From an uncultured Methanobrevibacter sp. (GTDB lineage Archaea > Methanobacteriota > Methanobacteria > Methanobacteriales > Methanobacteriaceae): 64,000 nucleotides of DNA. The notes beneath the pieces were generated by a model, which was not told where the DNA came from, searched no databases, and was given only the letters and a program-made list of their open reading frames with translations. A program made the translations under genes and the position numbers. The stretch is from contig NZ_CAMVTE010000002.1 in the NCBI RefSeq assembly GCF_947170395.1, positions 1 through 64,000 on the forward strand. The letters run 5' to 3'. Shown here one piece after another: positions 19,027-28,995 of the stretch. How positions within the stretch are numbered: position 1 is the first letter of the stretch; each line of letters opens with the position of its first letter.

Positions 19027-20052
19027 CTATAAGTTAATTTTCTTGTCTTTCAATTTATCTAAAAGTTCTGTAATATTCGGATCTTTAATAGCAAGAATTT
19101 CACCGGCCAGAACAGCCGCATTTTTACCGTTGTTGATTCCCACGGTTGCAACAGGAACGCCCGGCGGCATACTTACTGTTGTAAGCATATAATCATCACC
19201 GTTTTCATTTGTACATGGAACGCCAATTACCGGCCTGTCTGTAATGCCTACAATTCCTCCTGTAACCTGTGAGGAGTTGGAACTGATTCCAATAAATATT
19301 TTGGCTTTCTTCATGCACTTTACATAATTTGTGAACTTTTTATTTGACCTGATCGGACAGACTACCTTTGTATCATGGGAAATCTTAAGCCTGTCAAGAA
19401 TTACTGTAACCTTCTTGGCTGTCGGCAGGTCGGTTTGCCTTCCAACGATTACTACCACTTCAGCATCTTCGTTTTTACATGATATTTCCGCATCCTCATC
19501 AATCTTAACCCCATTGACTTCAAGATTTTTAATTCTTAAAAAATCGTTTTGGATATACGGCCTGTCAATCTTTTGAACAATTTCCTCATTGCTTGTATAG
19601 ACCTTTTCGGCATAAGTCCATCTCAAATCAATTATCTTTCTACGTACTTCCTCATCATGAATGGCTATAAACTGAGCGGCGAGTATTGCGGCATTATCTC
19701 CCCTATCTATTCCAACAGTTGCGATAGGAGACGGATACGGCATCTGAACAACAGACTGCAGAGCATCAATTCCACCTGTCTTTACATCAACCGGAACCCC
19801 AATAACAGGCCTTGGAGTATAAGCTGCAATAGCTCCCGGCAAGTGAGCTGCAAGTCCTGCAATACCAATGAAAACTTCAATTCCAGCATCACTGGCTTGA
19901 GAAACAAGTTCACGGATAAGATTCGGTGTTCTGTGGGCAGATGCTATTTTCAAGCTATATGGTATTTCAAGTTTATCTAAAACGTCCATTGCCTTTTCTG
20001 CAACAGCAATATCCGAACCGCTTCCAAGAATTATCATTATTTTTGGTGTCAT
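19027..20052 (-). CDS. purE: PurE, N5-carboxyaminoimidazole ribonucleotide mutase with tandem domains
   Basis: Purine synthesis enzyme with two PurE-like domains in one 341-residue chain. Domain 1 (about residues 1-145) has [28 protein letters not shown] with the catalytic His, and [15 protein letters not shown]. Domain 2 (about 195-335) keeps [12 protein letters not shown] and [16 protein letters not shown] but has CPIRSNKK in place of SAHRTP, so the catalytic His is missing. Tandem PurE proteins occur in related methanogens. The second half is probably structural or regulatory. It is upstream of ubiD with an 8-base gap. Confidence 0.9.
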   Translation of the reverse strand: MTPKIMIILGSGSDIAVAEKAMDVLDKLEIPYSLKIASAHRTPNLIRELVSQASDAGIEVFIGIAGLAAHLPGAIAAYTPRPVIGVPVDVKTGGIDALQSVVQMPYPSPIATVGIDRGDNAAILAAQFIAIHDEEVRRKIIDLRWTYAEKVYTSNEEIVQKIDRPYIQNDFLRIKNLEVNGVKIDEDAEISCKNEDAEVVVIVGRQTDLPTAKKVTVILDRLKISHDTKVVCPIRSNKKFTNYVKCMKKAKIFIGISSNSSQVTGGIVGITDRPVIGVPCTNENGDDYMLTTVSMPPGVPVATVGINNGKNAAVLAGEILAIKDPNITELLDKLKDKKINL

Positions 20053-20127
20053 TTAATCCCTTCTAAAACAAATTATGAATATAATTATTTTATCAAAAGT
20101 TATTAATAAATTTGAATATTTGCCTCA

Positions 20128-22275
20128 TCAGATAATCATTGACAGTTGAATCCTGTTTCTTGCCAAATCAACATCCAATACTTTAACGTCCACAATTTCA
20201 CCGACACTGACAATATCAAGAGGGTGTTTTACATACTGATTTTCAACCAGCTGTGATATGTGGACCAAACCGTCCTGATGAACACCAATATCAACAAACG
20301 CACCGAAATCAACAATGTTTCTGACTGTTCCCTGCATTATCATTCCGATTTCCAAATCTTCAATCGACAATACGTTCTTTCTAAGTATCGGTTTCGGCAT
20401 GTCTTCACGAGGGTCACGGCCCGGTTTTTTCAGCTCGGATATAATGTCTTTAAGTGTTTCTATTCCAACGTCAAGCTCCTGTGAAATGGATTCCAAATCC
20501 AGATTATCGAGTTTCAAATTGGAAGAGCCAACATCATCAAGTGAATAATTAAGGCTTTTAAGCAGTTTTTTGGTGACTTCATAGGATTCGGGATGGATTG
20601 TAGTATTGTCCAAAGGATAGTCCGGATTGTCAATCTTTACAAAACCTGCACATTGCTCAAAGGTCTTTTTACCTAACTTTTTAACCTTCAAAAGCTCTTT
20701 TCTGTTTGTAAAACTTCCGTTTTCATCTCTGTATTCAACGATATTTTGGGCGGTTGTCTTTCCTATTCCTGAAACATGGTTAAGCAGACTGTATGATGCG
20801 GTATTCAAGTCCACACCCACTTCATTTACTACCTTTTCAACAACGCCGTCAAGGGATTGTGTAAGCTGCTTCTGGTTCATGTCATGCTGATACTGACCGA
20901 CGCCAATTGATTTTGGGTCAATCTTTACAAGCTCGGCAAGGGGATCCTGAAGTCTTCTTGCAATTGAAACTGCGCTTCTCTCACCTTCTGAGAAATCCGG
21001 AAACTCCTCATCGGCAAGCTCGGAAGCTGAATAAACTGATGCGCCGGCTTCATTAACGATGATATATTCCACATCGGTTCCCTTGATAATTTGAGCTACA
21101 ATTTCTTCGGATTCCCTGGAAGCTGTTCCGTTTCCGATGGCTATGACATTAATGTCGTATCTGTCAATCAAATCACGGACAGTTTTGATGGACTGTTTGA
21201 CCTTTTTTTGAGGTTCGGTAGGATAAATGAGAGCGGTATCCAATACCTTTCCTGTCTCGTCAATGATGGCCAGCTTGCAGCCTGTTCTGAATGCCGGGTC
21301 CCATCCCAAAATGGTTTTGCCGACCAGGGGAGATTCCATAAGGACCTGATTCAGGTTTTGGGCAAACACTTCAATTGACTTTTCTTCAGCCTTCTCGGTC
21401 AAATAGTTCCTAAGCTCCCTTTCAACCGCAGGTGCAATAAGCCTCTTGTAGGAATCTTCAATTGAATCCTTTATTATTGGAGTGGTGTGGCGGTTGTATT
21501 CAATCTTTTCGGGAATATTGGAAATGTTTTTTAATGTGTGTCTTGAGAGGTATTTAAGTACCTCATCAATGTCGCAGGTGATTTTGGCCCTGATTACTCC
21601 TTCCTTTTCAGCCCTGTTGATGGCCAATATCCTGTGGGGAGGAATCCTTTTAATGTCTTCTGCATAATTGTAATAGGTATCGTATTCTTTTGATATTTCC
21701 TTATCCTTAACTTTTGTCTCAATCTGGCCTGTAAAAAAAGTGTTTTTTCTAATTTTTCCCCTAAAATCAGAATTATCTGAAATCACCTCGGCAATGATGT
21801 CTTGAGCACCCTGAATAGCTTCATCTGTAGTTTTCACCTCATCGCTGATATATGATTCGGCTATTTTTTCAACCGGTTGGGTAACTTCCTGGCCAAGTAT
21901 GATGTCGGCCAGAGGCTGAAGGCCCTTTTCTCTTGCCTTGGTGGCTCTTGTCTGTTTTTTAGACTTGAAGGGACGGTACAAATCCTCAAGTTCAACCAGG
22001 GTGGAGGCGTTCAATATCCTTTTTTTCAAATCATCGTCCAAACTTCCAAGCTCGTCAATTCTTTTTATGACCTTCTGCTTTTTGTTTTCAAGATTTCTAA
22101 GATATTTCAACCTTTCATCAAATTTCCTTAAGGTTTCATCATTCAAAGACCCTGTAACGTCCTTTCTATAACGGGCAATGAACGGTATTGTATTTCCATC
22201 ATCAATTAAGTTAATTACTTTTTTTACTTGCCAATCGGCTAAATCTAATTCCTTTTCAAGTGTTTGAGCTATCAT
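20128..22275 (-). CDS. tex: Tex family RNA-binding transcription accessory protein
   Basis: A 715-residue protein with the full Tex architecture: N-terminal helical domain (DWQVKKVINLIDDGNTIPFIARYRKD), YqgF/RNase H-like domain around residues 325-430 (LGWDPAFRTGCKLAIID), HhH domains (LNHVSGIGKTTAQNIVEYR), and a C-terminal S1 domain (GTVRNIVDFGAFVDIGVHQDGLVHISQL). Tex is common in bacteria and occurs in some methanogens. Its likely role is in RNA metabolism or transcription. The start is placed at ATG 22275, with AGGA about 11 bases upstream. Confidence 0.94.
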   Translation of the reverse strand: MIAQTLEKELDLADWQVKKVINLIDDGNTIPFIARYRKDVTGSLNDETLRKFDERLKYLRNLENKKQKVIKRIDELGSLDDDLKKRILNASTLVELEDLYRPFKSKKQTRATKAREKGLQPLADIILGQEVTQPVEKIAESYISDEVKTTDEAIQGAQDIIAEVISDNSDFRGKIRKNTFFTGQIETKVKDKEISKEYDTYYNYAEDIKRIPPHRILAINRAEKEGVIRAKITCDIDEVLKYLSRHTLKNISNIPEKIEYNRHTTPIIKDSIEDSYKRLIAPAVERELRNYLTEKAEEKSIEVFAQNLNQVLMESPLVGKTILGWDPAFRTGCKLAIIDETGKVLDTALIYPTEPQKKVKQSIKTVRDLIDRYDINVIAIGNGTASRESEEIVAQIIKGTDVEYIIVNEAGASVYSASELADEEFPDFSEGERSAVSIARRLQDPLAELVKIDPKSIGVGQYQHDMNQKQLTQSLDGVVEKVVNEVGVDLNTASYSLLNHVSGIGKTTAQNIVEYRDENGSFTNRKELLKVKKLGKKTFEQCAGFVKIDNPDYPLDNTTIHPESYEVTKKLLKSLNYSLDDVGSSNLKLDNLDLESISQELDVGIETLKDIISELKKPGRDPREDMPKPILRKNVLSIEDLEIGMIMQGTVRNIVDFGAFVDIGVHQDGLVHISQLVENQYVKHPLDIVSVGEIVDVKVLDVDLARNRIQLSMII

Positions 22276-22370
22276 CAAATTACAGTCCTATTTCTAAATA
22301 TAGTTCATTATTGACTTGCAAATAATTTAAAATTTATTATTCTAACAAAAAAGCCCCAAAATGACAATAC

Positions 22371-22423
22371 TATTTATATTACTTAAAGGATAAATTTATA
22401 AATAATTAAAATAATAACGGTGA
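22371..22423 (+). promoter_or_regulatory. Promoter and ribosome binding site of the membrane glycosyltransferase
   Basis: A TATA-like TTTATATT at 22373-22380 lies about 50 bases upstream of the coding start. GGTGA at 22419-22423 is well spaced for a GTG start at 22429. The earlier GTG at 22420 lies inside the ribosome binding site and is unlikely to be used. Confidence 0.6.
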
Positions 22424-22428
22424 ATTTA

Positions 22429-24144
22429 GTGTATTGGTTTATTGTACTTCTTGCATTTCTACTTGCAGGCATAAAAACTGAAAAGCCAAAAAAATATCAG
22501 AAGGTTTCGGTAATCATACCTGCATACAATGAAGAGGATACAGTTTCTAAAGTTGTTGAAGTGGTCAATAAAGTGTCGTTTGTAGATGAAATCATCGTCG
22601 TTAATGATGGATCAAGCGACAATACCGAAGCCGAAGCAACAAAAGCTGGTGCCATTGTAATTAATCACGAAACCAACAAGGGAAAAGGTGAAGCTTTAAA
22701 CACTGGTTTTAAGGAAGCGGAATGTGATATCATAGCATTTATCGATGCTGACATTTACAACCTCACTTCCAAAAAGGTTGAAGCTATGATAAGGCCTATC
22801 CTTGAAGGCAAAGCTGAAATTACAAAAACTAAATTTGCCCGTGAAAGTGGACGCGTAACCGAACTTACCGCAAAACCTTTACTGAACTTTTTCTTCCCGG
22901 AAATTTCATTCGAACAGCCATTGAGCGGTCAGTTTGCGGCACGTAAGGAAGTACTGAAGAAAATTAATTTTGAAATGGACTACGGTGTCGATGTAGGTAT
23001 CGTTATCGACGCTGACGTTTTGGGAATCTCTATAATGGAAGTGGACATCGGTGCGATTCAGCATGACATGTCCCCTCTTGCCGATTTAAACATAATGGCA
23101 AACGAAGTTGTAAGAACCATAATCAGCCGTGCCAACAAGTACGGCAGGGTTACAATGATTGACGATATCGGATACTATATCAGAATGGCTATCGTAGGAT
23201 TGTCACTGGTGATTCTCGGACTGTTTATAATATTCTTTGTCAAATTTGTTCCGCTGGTTCTTGCCGTTATAATAAGCATCATCGGAATGATAATAGCTAT
23301 CTACTACATCATCAGAGTCATTGTGAAATCCATTGTCATGTTTAGAAAGACACCGAAGGGAAGCCTAATAAGATCATTTATCAAAATCCACTTTCCAATG
23401 ATTATATCCATTATCATATTGCTTTTGATGATTTCAACATTCATCGGTGCAGCCCATTTCGAAAATGGTGTGATTTCAGTTGAACCGAACTCAAGAAACC
23501 TGATTATCTATGCGGATGACTCCCCAAGGGAAAATTCAATTACCGCAAGAGGTCCGTTCACCATAGATACTGCAATCGAAAATGAATCAGACCAGATAAG
23601 GATGCCTGAAGACGCCATGATGACGCTGGGTATCAAGGTAAACGATACCATGGTAATTGATGGTAAAGCCTATACCATCAACAGCACACGTCCGGGCGAC
23701 CAGGACATCATAAGATTACCGCTTGATGCTAAAAAAGAATTGAATGTGGAAACAGATGCCGTGATTCAAAACAGCCGTTTGAAAGAGGTATTTGAAGGCG
23801 TTGGAGTGCTCCACCATTATGAAAGCGGCAACATTACCGCAATAGAGAAATTCACAGTATCCTCAAGGGACAAGGAGGGATGCAACTTTGAAGTGTTTAT
23901 CGACAATGAATCTGTCACCACCTCATTTGGAATATTCAGAGACGGCTCCACATATGACATTACAGTCAATGACGTGGTAGTAAAATCAGTTACATGCACA
24001 AACCATACATTCAGCGACAGCGAATTTACCTACAATGGCCATGAAATCAAAATTGTATTTGTAGACAGAAACAATACCTCAATAAAGCAATTTGTAAGAT
24101 CCGAGCAAGGCAATTTCTTAAATTTATATATTGAAGAAGTTTAG
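22429..24144 (+). CDS. Membrane-anchored GT2 glycosyltransferase with an extra C-terminal domain
   Basis: A protein of about 571 residues. It begins with a membrane segment (residues 1-15), then a GT2 domain (VSVIIPAYNEEDTVSKVV, VVNDGSSDNTEAEA, IAFIDADIYNL). Two or three membrane helices follow around residues 255-340. The C-terminal part contains two similar stretches, IRMPEDAMMTLGIKVNDTMVI and IRLPLDAKKELNVETDAVI, that resemble AbrB-like swapped-hairpin motifs. The last 100 residues are predicted to be beta-rich. This C-terminal addition is unusual for GT2 enzymes. The start is GTG 22429. The role is likely in surface glycan or glycolipid synthesis; the substrate is unknown. Confidence 0.8.
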   Translation: MYWFIVLLAFLLAGIKTEKPKKYQKVSVIIPAYNEEDTVSKVVEVVNKVSFVDEIIVVNDGSSDNTEAEATKAGAIVINHETNKGKGEALNTGFKEAECDIIAFIDADIYNLTSKKVEAMIRPILEGKAEITKTKFARESGRVTELTAKPLLNFFFPEISFEQPLSGQFAARKEVLKKINFEMDYGVDVGIVIDADVLGISIMEVDIGAIQHDMSPLADLNIMANEVVRTIISRANKYGRVTMIDDIGYYIRMAIVGLSLVILGLFIIFFVKFVPLVLAVIISIIGMIIAIYYIIRVIVKSIVMFRKTPKGSLIRSFIKIHFPMIISIIILLLMISTFIGAAHFENGVISVEPNSRNLIIYADDSPRENSITARGPFTIDTAIENESDQIRMPEDAMMTLGIKVNDTMVIDGKAYTINSTRPGDQDIIRLPLDAKKELNVETDAVIQNSRLKEVFEGVGVLHHYESGNITAIEKFTVSSRDKEGCNFEVFIDNESVTTSFGIFRDGSTYDITVNDVVVKSVTCTNHTFSDSEFTYNGHEIKIVFVDRNNTSIKQFVRSEQGNFLNLYIEEV

Positions 24145-24686
24145 AAGGTGAGTAAACACCCACCCTAGAAATCATTCAAACTAGACAAAATATGTCCGCA
24201 TTAAAATTCCACTTCACAGGATTTTGTTTTTGAAAAACCCTCACCTTGAAAACTATAACCTATTTTTGCTTTCGAGTGAACAATTATCTCACCAGACTTA
24301 CTTACTAAGTAAGGCCCAAATTGACCAATGGTACGAGATGACTAAAAAAATAAGGCCATCAAGGAGTACTGGAGCCATAACTTCCCTCCAATGGAGATTT
24401 AATTCGACGAATATTTCCATGTTTTCACATCTCCAACATTTATTAAATGAATTTTTATAGTTCAAATGAATATATGTTATTACTTATTTTATAAAAAGTA
24501 TTACATTGAAGATATTTAAAAAAATTTAAATACTAAAAAAAACTACTAATATACATCGGCGAATATTAAAATGGATTTATATTTCCATTTAATAATATAG
24601 AAAGGATATACATTAAAATCCTTTCTTCATTATTAAAAAAAACTTATTTTAAAAAAAATAGTAAGAATCTAAGAAAATATCTTAGA
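24145..24686. other. Gene-poor 540-base interval, possible relic of a mobile or coding element
   Basis: No intact gene is recognised. A short imperfect hairpin (GGTGAGT and ACCCACC, 24147-24164) follows the glycosyltransferase stop and may be a terminator. From about 24165 to 24460 base composition is less AT-rich than normal intergenic DNA here. The minus strand at 24418-24442 reads KCWRCENM (a CxxC pair), but the frame is soon broken by stops. A 78-residue plus-strand reading frame at 24224 lacks a good start and resembles nothing I know. The rest (24461-24686) is AT-rich and empty. Confidence 0.35.
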
Positions 24687-25625
24687 TTATTTTTTGTCAT
24701 ATGCTTTTACAGCTTCTTCAACATCATCATAAAGACCTAAAGCTGCCAAAGCTCCAACTTTTCCCTGTTCGCCTGTTACGGCAATCAAAGGAATACCCAA
24801 TTCTTCTGCAACACTTTCAGCAGTTTCAACATCCATCATGCCTGATTTTGTAGCGATTGAATATTCCCTTAATTTTTCAGGAATATCAAGGCCTTCCAAA
24901 ATGGCTATGGCTGTCTTATCAGATAAAGTGTCCCTTTTAAGAATTTCAATAACCCTATCAATCAATTCCTGCTTTTTGGATTCTTCAACTGCAAATGTCA
25001 ATGCAATTGAAACGCAGTTTTGAGTCTTGTGAGGATTGTGCGGATATAGCTGAACAATAATGTGGTCAAGGTATTCAAAACCTTCACCTGCAAGTTCAAC
25101 GCCCAAATTATGTGCCATGGTCCAGGTAGCGCCGGCATCCTTGGTGTCAGTGTCATCTACACCAATGACGACCTTTTCAAGTTTAGGTGTTACAACGGTT
25201 GCCTTACCGGCTTTTGAACCGCCTCCGACTTGAATAAGCTCAACATACTTAACGCCTTCACCCATTCCTCTGCACATTCCGGCACCGACACCCGCTCCGG
25301 CAAGACCTGCATGAGTTACCTTAACTTCATCGCCGTCGACGATGATTTCGTCAATCCCTGCAGCGTTGAAACTGGCCTTCAAGTCAAGGGGAGCGCTTCC
25401 GACATGACAGGAATAGACATGCTTGTTTCCATCACGGTAAGCTGAATCGATTAATTCTGAATTGTTTCTGTATTGGTTCAGCAACCAATGGGATCCTGAA
25501 ATGCACGGATGGTATTCTACGATTTCAACCTTGTCACCATCCACCATGGTGAGAACCTTCTGGTATGGTGCAATCCACGGATCTTGAAATTTTTCTCTTA
25601 ATTCGTCAGGTTTTAAGATTTCCAT
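24687..25625 (-). CDS. Putative methanogenesis marker protein 11
   Basis: A 312-residue protein that I match to methanogenesis marker 11, a family found in methanogens and of unknown biochemical role. Notable segments are EYHPCISGSHWLLNQY, AGAGVGAGMCRGMGEGV near residue 110, VVIGVDDTDTKDAGATW near 155 (the GxDDTD motif is also found in TiaS-like proteins), and SIATKSGMMDVETAE. GTGAT just before the ATG is a good ribosome binding site. It is the last gene of the leu-ribH operon, 7 bases after ribH. The name rests on memory of the family. Confidence 0.7.
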   Translation of the reverse strand: MEILKPDELREKFQDPWIAPYQKVLTMVDGDKVEIVEYHPCISGSHWLLNQYRNNSELIDSAYRDGNKHVYSCHVGSAPLDLKASFNAAGIDEIIVDGDEVKVTHAGLAGAGVGAGMCRGMGEGVKYVELIQVGGGSKAGKATVVTPKLEKVVIGVDDTDTKDAGATWTMAHNLGVELAGEGFEYLDHIIVQLYPHNPHKTQNCVSIALTFAVEESKKQELIDRVIEILKRDTLSDKTAIAILEGLDIPEKLREYSIATKSGMMDVETAESVAEELGIPLIAVTGEQGKVGALAALGLYDDVEEAVKAYDKK

Positions 25626-25632
25626 CTAATCA

Positions 25633-26049
25633 CTAAATTTCTTTTAATCTGTCACACATTTTGATTGCTGCTTCAACTGCACTTTTTGCGTTTTTGACAC
25701 GTCTGTGAGCATCCATTCTTGTCATTCCAGGACCGGTGATACCGAGTGCTACAGGAGTGTCGTATTCAAGTGCTAAATCAGCGATTTTACGGGAAGCGTG
25801 TTGTGCTACAATTTGGTCGTGGTCTGTTGCACCTTCAATTACGGCACCTAAGGTAATGATTGCATCATATTCGTCTTTCTGCAATAATTTCTTGATTACA
25901 AGAGGCATGTCAAATACGCCTGGTACAGCTACCACTTTAGTGATTTCGCATCCTCTGTTTTTAGCTTCAGCCTGAGCTAATTCCAACATCATTTGTGTAA
26001 TATCATAATTAAATTCAGCAACCACTGCTGCTATTTCATATTTTGCCAT
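25633..26049 (-). CDS. ribH: 6,7-dimethyl-8-ribityllumazine synthase
   Basis: Lumazine synthase of 138 residues, the penultimate step of riboflavin synthesis, joining 3,4-dihydroxy-2-butanone 4-phosphate with the pyrimidine intermediate. It shows VAEFNYDIT, VPGVFDMPLVIKKL, LGAVIEGATDHDQ with the catalytic His, and TPVALGITGPGM. The GAGGTAG site precedes the ATG. Unlike ribB, it lies inside a leucine-type operon and shows no FMN riboswitch. Confidence 0.95.
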   Translation of the reverse strand: MAKYEIAAVVAEFNYDITQMMLELAQAEAKNRGCEITKVVAVPGVFDMPLVIKKLLQKDEYDAIITLGAVIEGATDHDQIVAQHASRKIADLALEYDTPVALGITGPGMTRMDAHRRVKNAKSAVEAAIKMCDRLKEI

Positions 26050-26069
26050 TTTATCTACCTCTTTTTAGT

Positions 26070-26174
26070 TTATCCGAATATAATCAGTAAGAATCCTGCT
26101 ACCCCACTTACTACCATAATGAATATGATAAAAAGTGCAGCCAATTGCATTCTACTCAATTTTTTGAAATTCAT
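26070..26174 (-). CDS. Small single-helix membrane protein (34 residues)
   Basis: Short reading frame beginning MNFKKLSRMQLAALF and ending with GFLLIIFG. It has a basic N-terminus (KK, R) followed by a single hydrophobic helix of about 22 residues. GGAG lies 9 bases upstream of the ATG. It fits neatly between leuB and ribH on the same strand (22 and 20 base gaps), so it should be cotranscribed. Function is unknown; it could be a membrane-anchored regulator or a subunit. Confidence 0.6.
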   Translation of the reverse strand: MNFKKLSRMQLAALFIIFIMVVSGVAGFLLIIFG

Positions 26175-26196
26175 ATTTTTTTACTCCATTATTTTT

Positions 26197-27204
26197 TTAT
26201 AGATTATTTTTAACCGCTTCGGCAAGTTCCATTGTTGTAGCGGAACCTCCCAAATCACCGGTTAAAATATTAGCGTCATTCAGTACTTTTAAAATAGCCT
26301 CTTCAAACCTGTCTGAGGCTTCGCCTTCACCAATGTATTTAAGCATCATTACAGCAGACAGCATCATTGCTATAGGATTTGCGATGCCCTTTCCTGCAAT
26401 GTCCGGTGCAGAACCGTGAACAGGTTCAAACAATGCTGCATCATGACCTATATTGGCAGATGGAATCAGTCCCAAACCGCCTACAAGACCGGCACCCTCA
26501 TCTGAGAGGATGTCTCCGAAAAGGTTTGTTGTTACGATGACTTCAAAGTTTTGAGGCTGTGTAATAAGATACATCGCCGTTGCATCGACATAAAAGTCCT
26601 CGGTTGCAATGTCCGGATATCTTTTTGCAACTTCATAGAAAATGTCCTTAAACAAACCGTCACTTTTCTTCAATACATTAGCTTTATGAACTGCAGTAAC
26701 TTTGGATTTGTTGTTTTCTACTGCATAATTAAATGCGTAATCGATTATGCGTTCTTCTGCTTTTCTTGTTATGATACGTCTTGCAACTGCGCCTTCATCT
26801 GTATATTCCTCTTCATCTGCAATATACATTCCTTCGGTATTTTCACGCACAATCATGAAATCGATATTGTCAAACAGCGCATTTGTATTTGGATAAGATT
26901 TAACAGGCCTTAGGTTTGCAAACATCTTCATTTCCTGACGTATCTTAACGATTACATCAGCTGCGGTTTCGCCTGCCGCACCAAAAAGGCATGCGTCACA
27001 GCTGCGAATGATTTCAAGGGTTTTTTGCGGAAGTGCAGTACCTGTCCTTTCAAGGCATTCGTCTCCGGCCTCGCCATAGACATAATCAAAATCAATGCCC
27101 AGGCTGTCAAGAACATGAATTGTAGCTTCCATAACTTCCTTTCCGATTCCGTCGCCCGGAACAATAGCTATCTGATATTTATCTTTTGTTTTTGAGGTAC
27201 TCAA
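26197..27204 (-). CDS. leuB: 3-isopropylmalate dehydrogenase
   Basis: NAD-dependent decarboxylating dehydrogenase of 335 residues. It shows IAIVPGDGIGKEVME, TEGMYIADEEE, and the signature NLFGDILSDEGAGLVGGLG, then LFEPVHGSAPDIAGKGIANP. It acts after LeuC/LeuD in leucine synthesis, though in methanogens close paralogs act in coenzyme B synthesis on homoisocitrate. The likely start is TTG at 27204 with GGTGG five bases upstream; no ATG lies in a suitable place. It overlaps the leuD end by 26 bases. Confidence 0.88.
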   Translation of the reverse strand: MSTSKTKDKYQIAIVPGDGIGKEVMEATIHVLDSLGIDFDYVYGEAGDECLERTGTALPQKTLEIIRSCDACLFGAAGETAADVIVKIRQEMKMFANLRPVKSYPNTNALFDNIDFMIVRENTEGMYIADEEEYTDEGAVARRIITRKAEERIIDYAFNYAVENNKSKVTAVHKANVLKKSDGLFKDIFYEVAKRYPDIATEDFYVDATAMYLITQPQNFEVIVTTNLFGDILSDEGAGLVGGLGLIPSANIGHDAALFEPVHGSAPDIAGKGIANPIAMMLSAVMMLKYIGEGEASDRFEEAILKVLNDANILTGDLGGSATTMELAEAVKNNL

Positions 27205-27658
27205 TCAAACCACCCTGTTCTAGAATCTCCAACATGAATGGAGGCAATTTTTTAAATTCAATTGAATCTCCATTATTATTGGTTATAATTCCCTTTTCCA
27301 TGTCAACTTCAATTTCTTCGCCGTCTTCAACAAGACCTGTAATTCCGGGAGCTTCAAGAAGGGGAACGCCTACATTGGTGGCATTCCTATAGAAAATTCT
27401 TGCAAAGGATTCCGCAATTACGGCAGCAACTCCAACGCCCTTAAGCGCTATTGGAGCATGTTCTCTAGAAGATCCGCATCCGAAATTTTTTCCGGCTACA
27501 ATGAAATCTCCCTTTTTGCACTTTTTGTGAAAATCCGCATCCAGACCTTCCATGCAATGTTTGGACAGCCGTTCTTCATCAGTGTAAATCAAATATCTTC
27601 CCGGAACAATAATGTCCGTATCAATATCATTTCCAAATTTCCACGCAGTTCCTTTCAC
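27179..27658 (-). CDS. leuD: 3-isopropylmalate dehydratase small subunit
   Basis: Small subunit (159 residues) of the aconitase-type isomerase. [19 protein letters not shown] near residue 11 contains the YLIY loop seen in isopropylmalate isomerases, where homoaconitase small subunits carry YLRT; this favours leucine synthesis. [18 protein letters not shown] is also diagnostic. The start is GTG at 27658, supported by GGAGTGAT. It lies 4 bases after leuC. Confidence 0.92.
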   Translation of the reverse strand: MKGTAWKFGNDIDTDIIVPGRYLIYTDEERLSKHCMEGLDADFHKKCKKGDFIVAGKNFGCGSSREHAPIALKGVGVAAVIAESFARIFYRNATNVGVPLLEAPGITGLVEDGEEIEVDMEKGIITNNNGDSIEFKKLPPFMLEILEQGGLIEYLKNKR

Positions 27659-27662
27659 AATA

Positions 27663-28907
27663 TCACTCCGGTGCCACTATTCTTCCTTCAATGGCTGAAG
27701 CCGCAGCTACGGCCGCTGAAGAGAGATAGACTTCACCATCCGGTGAGCCCTGTCTTCCTTTAAAGTTTCTGTTAGAAGTTGAAAGGCTTACTTCACCAGG
27801 CCCGATAATTCCTGTATGTCCTCCCAGACACGGACCACAGCAAGGAGCGGATACAAGCGCTCCTGCATCAACAAATATTCTGATTAGTCCTTCATCCAAT
27901 GCCTTTGAATAAACCTCTTTTGAAGCTGGAATGACAAGCATTCTGGTATCCTTAGCTATCTTTTTGCCTTTCAATATCTTTGCGGCGTCTCTAAGGTCAC
28001 TTAATCTTCCATTGGTACATGACCCGATGAACACCTGGTCAATCTGCTTGTCAACTTCACTGACCGGCTTTACGTTATCCACATGATGAGGACAGGCCAC
28101 TTGTGGCTCCAAATCAGATACATCAATATCAATTATATTAAGAGATGGGGAATCCAAATCGGTTTTATAAACATTGTACGGTTTTGAAGAGCGGCTTTCA
28201 ACATACTCGATTGTTTTCCTGTCAGGCTCCACCAATCCTGTTTTTCCACCCATTTCAATTGCCATGTTACATAAAACCATCCTATCTGACACGCTCATGT
28301 CTGAAACGGTTTTTCCGGCAAATTCGCAGGCCTTATATGTTGAACCGTCAGCGCCGATACTACCGATTATATGCAGGATAACATCCTTTGCATAAACATT
28401 TTCCTTCAGTTTTCCGGTTATTTCAAATCTGTTTGTTTCGGGTACCTTAAACCATAAATTACCCTCTGCAAATACCATTGCCATATCGGTTGAACCTATA
28501 CCGGTGGCAAAAGCTCCTAAAGCTCCATGAGTACATGTATGTGAATCGGCACCTACAATAACTTCTCCGGGCACGACATGACCCAATTCCGGAAGTATCT
28601 GATGACAGACCCCTGCATTGACATCATAAAAATTTTCAATGCCCTGCTGCTTTACAAACCTTCTCATAATCAGATGGTTATTAGCGGAGTCTATAGAATC
28701 TGCAGGAACCTGATGGTCAAACGGAATGACAATTTTCGATGGATCCCAAACCTTTTCAGCACCAATCTTTTCAAATGATTCCACTGAAAGCGGTCCGGTC
28801 AAGTCGTGTGTCATTGCAACGTCAATGTTTGCAATAACTATGTCTCCGGCTTCAACTTCATCCTTTCCGGATGCCTTTGCTAATATTTTTTCAGACATGG
28901 TTGGCAT
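27663..28907 (-). CDS. leuC: 3-isopropylmalate dehydratase large subunit
   Basis: Large 4Fe-4S subunit (414 residues) of the isomerase. Motifs are [53 protein letters not shown] with a cluster Cys, and [14 protein letters not shown] with two more, together giving three cluster ligands. It leads the operon leuC-leuD-leuB-small ORF-ribH-marker 11. A paralog role as homoaconitase cannot be excluded, but the LeuD loop favours isopropylmalate. Confidence 0.92.
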   Translation of the reverse strand: MPTMSEKILAKASGKDEVEAGDIVIANIDVAMTHDLTGPLSVESFEKIGAEKVWDPSKIVIPFDHQVPADSIDSANNHLIMRRFVKQQGIENFYDVNAGVCHQILPELGHVVPGEVIVGADSHTCTHGALGAFATGIGSTDMAMVFAEGNLWFKVPETNRFEITGKLKENVYAKDVILHIIGSIGADGSTYKACEFAGKTVSDMSVSDRMVLCNMAIEMGGKTGLVEPDRKTIEYVESRSSKPYNVYKTDLDSPSLNIIDIDVSDLEPQVACPHHVDNVKPVSEVDKQIDQVFIGSCTNGRLSDLRDAAKILKGKKIAKDTRMLVIPASKEVYSKALDEGLIRIFVDAGALVSAPCCGPCLGGHTGIIGPGEVSLSTSNRNFKGRQGSPDGEVYLSSAAVAAASAIEGRIVAPE

Positions 28908-28995
28908 AATTTTAAACCTCTTAATAATGATAATTATTTATATTTTATAAAATATATAAGTTCGTTTTATTTTTAAGTGAAAATTGATTTTTTAA

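Noticed and set aside
24224-24460. 78-codon plus-strand frame in the gap after the glycosyltransferase
   Set aside because: No ribosome binding site, no recognisable motif, and the opposite strand shows equally good broken coding traces.
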